A DNA stretch of 64,000 nt, from positions 115,452 through 179,451 of the forward strand of contig NZ_JACHKT010000008.1 of NCBI RefSeq assembly GCF_014204325.1, in the 5' to 3' direction. The position numbers were made by a program, and so were the translations under genes. The notes below the pieces were generated by a model. That model did no database searches, had not been told where the DNA came from, and was given only the letters and a program-made list of their open reading frames with translations. This DNA is from Arcicella rosea (GTDB taxonomy: Bacteria; Bacteroidota; Bacteroidia; Cytophagales; Spirosomataceae). Shown piece after piece: positions 61,876 to 64,000 of the stretch. Position 1 is the stretch's first letter; each line of letters begins with the position of its first letter.

Positions 61876-63111
61876 ATGATTTCATACGATTATTTTATAC
61901 TAGACAACGGACTTAAAGTCTATGTTCACCAAGATTATTCCACCCCTATTGCTGCTGTCAACATTATATACAATGTTGGCTCTCGTGATGAAGAAGAACA
62001 CAAAACAGGTTTTGCACATTTGTTTGAACACCTGATGTTTGGCGGTTCTAAAAACATTCCTTCTTACGATACTCCACTACAAAAAGTAGGTGGTGAAAAC
62101 AATGCTTTTACTTCTCCAGACATTACCAACTACTATATTACACTTCCAGCGGTAAATATTGAAACGGCGTTTTGGTTAGAATCAGATAGAATGTTATCAT
62201 TATCATTCGACCAAAAGGTTTTGGATGTACAACAAAAAGTTGTGATTGAAGAGTTCAAGCAAAGGTATTTAAATCAACCTTATGGCGATGTTTGGTTGAA
62301 ACTTCGTCCACTTGCCTACCAAGTTCATCCATATAAATGGGCAACCATTGGGAAAGAAATTGCACATATCGAAGATGCAGTAATGGATGATGTTCGTAGC
62401 TTTTTCTATAAACATTATCTTCCCAACAATGCGATATTAGTAGTAGCAGGACCAATCAGTGTGGAGGAAGTAAAGCAATTAGCCAAGAAATGGTTTGAGC
62501 CTATTCCAGCAGGAAAGCTGAGTCCTAGAAATTTACCGCAAGAACCGATTCAAACTGCTTCAAGATTTTTAGAAGTAACAGCAAAAGTGCCTTTGGATGC
62601 AATCTATAAAGTATATCATACCCAGGGACGACATGATGTTGGTTACAATGCAGTAGATTTAGCAAGTGATATTTTGGGCAGAAGTAAATCTTCAAGATTG
62701 TATGAAAAATTGGTAAAAGAACAACCCATTTTTAATTCAATCAATGCTTATGTTACTTCTTCGCTAGACCCAGGTTTGATGATTTTACAAGGAAATCTCA
62801 ACAAAGGAATCAGTATTGAAGAAGGCGATGCGGCAATTCAGGAAGTATTAAATGATTTCTTGAAAAATCCAGTTTCAGAAGAAGAACTAACAAAAGTAAA
62901 AAATCAGGCAGAATCTACTTTAGTATTTTCGGAAGTAGAATTGTTGAACCGTGCGATGAATTTAGCTTTTGCCTCCAACGCTGGCGATGTTGAATATGCC
63001 AATTTAGAATCTAGTAAGATTCAAGCCGTAACAGTAGATGATATTAGCCAACAAGCAAACCGAATTTTAACCAAAGAAAACTGTTCGACGATGTACTATC
63101 GTGCAAACTAA
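61876..63111 (+). CDS. M16-family zinc peptidase
   Basis: 411 residues. The inverted zinc motif HLFEH (His48, Glu51, His52) sits in GFAHLFEHLMFGG, with a distal acidic stretch VVIEEFKQRYLNQPYG supplying the third ligand. The C-terminal half has the non-catalytic partner fold, including the R/Y substrate-binding region (YKVYHTQGRHDVGYNAVDL). No signal peptide is evident, so the location is cytoplasmic or not resolved. Family members cut small peptides; the Bacteroidota M16 pair often has two separate genes, but no second copy follows directly here. Confidence 0.93.
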   Translation: MISYDYFILDNGLKVYVHQDYSTPIAAVNIIYNVGSRDEEEHKTGFAHLFEHLMFGGSKNIPSYDTPLQKVGGENNAFTSPDITNYYITLPAVNIETAFWLESDRMLSLSFDQKVLDVQQKVVIEEFKQRYLNQPYGDVWLKLRPLAYQVHPYKWATIGKEIAHIEDAVMDDVRSFFYKHYLPNNAILVVAGPISVEEVKQLAKKWFEPIPAGKLSPRNLPQEPIQTASRFLEVTAKVPLDAIYKVYHTQGRHDVGYNAVDLASDILGRSKSSRLYEKLVKEQPIFNSINAYVTSSLDPGLMILQGNLNKGISIEEGDAAIQEVLNDFLKNPVSEEELTKVKNQAESTLVFSEVELLNRAMNLAFASNAGDVEYANLESSKIQAVTVDDISQQANRILTKENCSTMYYRAN

Positions 63112-63254
63112 GGCTGTGTGCTATGGCTTTCGGTCATCAGAATTCAGCTTTCGTTTTTTTACTTATGAAGAACTGTTAAACTATATGAAATTGAGCAATA
63201 ATTTGCTTGAACAATGACATCAATAACGGTTAAACAGATAACAGCTATAAAACG

Positions 63255-63836
63255 ATGAAACGTATCATCTTCTTCTTATTTTGTATTTCATTCATTTCAT
63301 GTAAAAAGGACTTGCGTTTATTTGACCAAGACCCAAAAACGTTTTTGATACAATACGGTACAGAAAACCCTGAGACGAAAGTAAAAGTACATACCGTAGG
63401 CGGAGATTTTGTAATCAAACTTCATACTGAAACACCTTTACATCGGGCTAATTTTATCAGAAATGTAAAAGCGGGTTATTATGTAAGTAGAATGTTTTAT
63501 CGTAATATTTACCGCATGGGCATACAAGGTGGAGGTGAATATATGGATCAATTAGATTTTTTAGTACCTCCAGAGTATCGTCCAGAATTTACGCATAAAC
63601 GTGGAGCAGTAGCGATGGCTCGTTATGATGAAGGCAATCCAGATAGAGCTTCTTCACCTACAGAATTTTATATTATCACTAATGAAGCCGAAGCTCGTCA
63701 ACTGAATGGACTTTATGTTGTTTTTGGAGAAGTAATTGAAGGCATGGAAGTTGTTGATGCCATTCAAGCAGGAAAAGAATACAACGAACGCCCAGCCATT
63801 CCAGTGTTTTTTAGGATTGATGTGGTGGAAGAGTAA
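63255..63836 (+). CDS. Lipoprotein cyclophilin-type peptidyl-prolyl isomerase
   Basis: The 193-residue protein begins with a lipoprotein signal (FCISFISC, Cys16) and contains a cyclophilin domain at about 45-190 (VGGDFVIKLHTETPLHRANF, GAVAMARYDEGNPDRASS, EFYIITNE, LNGLYVVFGEVIEGMEVVDAI). It should catalyse proline isomerisation in the periplasm as an outer-membrane-linked folding helper. The active-site Arg and the F-x-M-x-Q-x-G segment are partly replaced (FYRNIYRMGIQGG), so activity may be reduced. Confidence 0.9.
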   Translation: MKRIIFFLFCISFISCKKDLRLFDQDPKTFLIQYGTENPETKVKVHTVGGDFVIKLHTETPLHRANFIRNVKAGYYVSRMFYRNIYRMGIQGGGEYMDQLDFLVPPEYRPEFTHKRGAVAMARYDEGNPDRASSPTEFYIITNEAEARQLNGLYVVFGEVIEGMEVVDAIQAGKEYNERPAIPVFFRIDVVEE

Positions 63837-63850
63837 ATAGCTTTGAGCCC

Positions 63851-63910
63851 TGAGCTATGAGTTTTGAGCTTTGAGTTGCTATTCAAAAAAATCTCACAGC
63901 TCATAGCTCA
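63851..63910. repeat. Inverted repeat of the GAGCTATGAG family
   Basis: Arms 63851-63868 and 63893-63910 pair at 16 of 18 positions (TGAGCTATGAG core). A fragment of similar sequence (CAGCTCATATCTCAAAAC) appears near 25928-25945. It follows the cyclophilin gene with no T-tract. Confidence 0.6.
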
Positions 63911-64000
63911 TATCTTGCAAAAGATTTTTATTTGCTTAAAAAAGTACAATTTTGTATTTACTTCAAAATGGGATAAAAAAGTAATCTGTCATATCGCTAA

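Noticed and set aside
1..64000. tRNA or rRNA genes, transposases, integrases
   Set aside because: Looked for T-loop-like GGTTCGA signatures, conserved rRNA blocks and DDE/tyrosine-recombinase motifs; none recognised by eye.

Overview
The window looks like a chromosomal segment from a low-GC, free-living Bacteroidota of the order Cytophagales (Spirosomataceae/Cytophagaceae-like; the genus cannot be fixed from sequence alone). The reasons are: a PorP/SprF protein beside a giant secreted adhesin with a gliding/type IX C-terminal domain, OmpA-PD40 proteins, hybrid two-component sensors with periplasmic propellers, A-rich leaders instead of Shine-Dalgarno sites, and TAnnTTTG-type -7 promoter boxes. 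No rRNA, tRNA, CRISPR array, transposase or integrase was found.

Layout. 0-5 kb: a minus-strand operon (NTF2-like, GNAT acetyltransferase, nitrilase-family hydrolase, then a propeller sensor kinase cut by the left edge) and a secreted rhodanese. 6-10 kb: a PAS histidine kinase, a single-domain response regulator and a receiver-kinase hybrid. 10-22 kb: an envelope locus on the minus strand, with a ~2,820-residue multidomain adhesin, PorP/SprF and an OmpA/PD40 protein, the usual set for surface export by type IX secretion. 22.6-25.8 kb: an ECF sigma factor, a one-TM protein ending in a beta-barrel (likely a dual-membrane anti-sigma factor), an 8-stranded-type outer-membrane barrel, and a small acyl-carrier-like protein lacking the usual serine, whose 3' end is duplicated in tandem. 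26-33 kb: HtpG, a CcoI-type copper P-ATPase, an FNR/CRP regulator, a lone cyclic-nucleotide-binding domain and a double UspA; the last three share FNR-like palindromes upstream, suggesting a low-oxygen regulon. 33-42 kb: a 1385-residue hybrid sensor kinase, a GH20 hexosaminidase and a six-hairpin glycosidase. 42-47 kb: a LexA/CI-type repressor with a divergent 57-residue gene, GDPD, a conserved hypothetical, and a tight AAA ATPase-HNH pair resembling the Septu (PtuAB) defence system. 47-53 kb: an M1 peptidase and the biotin operon bioF-bioD-bioA. 53-60 kb: a GH43-like enzyme with discoidin and FN3 domains, a secreted unknown, an RlaP-type nucleotidyltransferase, a KAP P-loop NTPase and a 42-bp minisatellite. 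60-64 kb: an MlaF-like ABC ATPase, a TPR protein, an M16 peptidase and a lipoprotein cyclophilin.

The accessory signals concentrate at 42-47 kb (repressor, small gene, Septu-like pair) and 52.9-60.6 kb, where nested palindromic elements, dispersed hairpin repeats and the minisatellite surround the KAP NTPase. The strongest candidates for something less described are the Septu-like pair, the barrel-tethered anti-sigma factor, the degenerate ACP, the three-site FNR-like regulon, the module-duplicated adhesin, and the nested-palindrome elements. All functional calls rest on motif recognition by eye; no database search was run.
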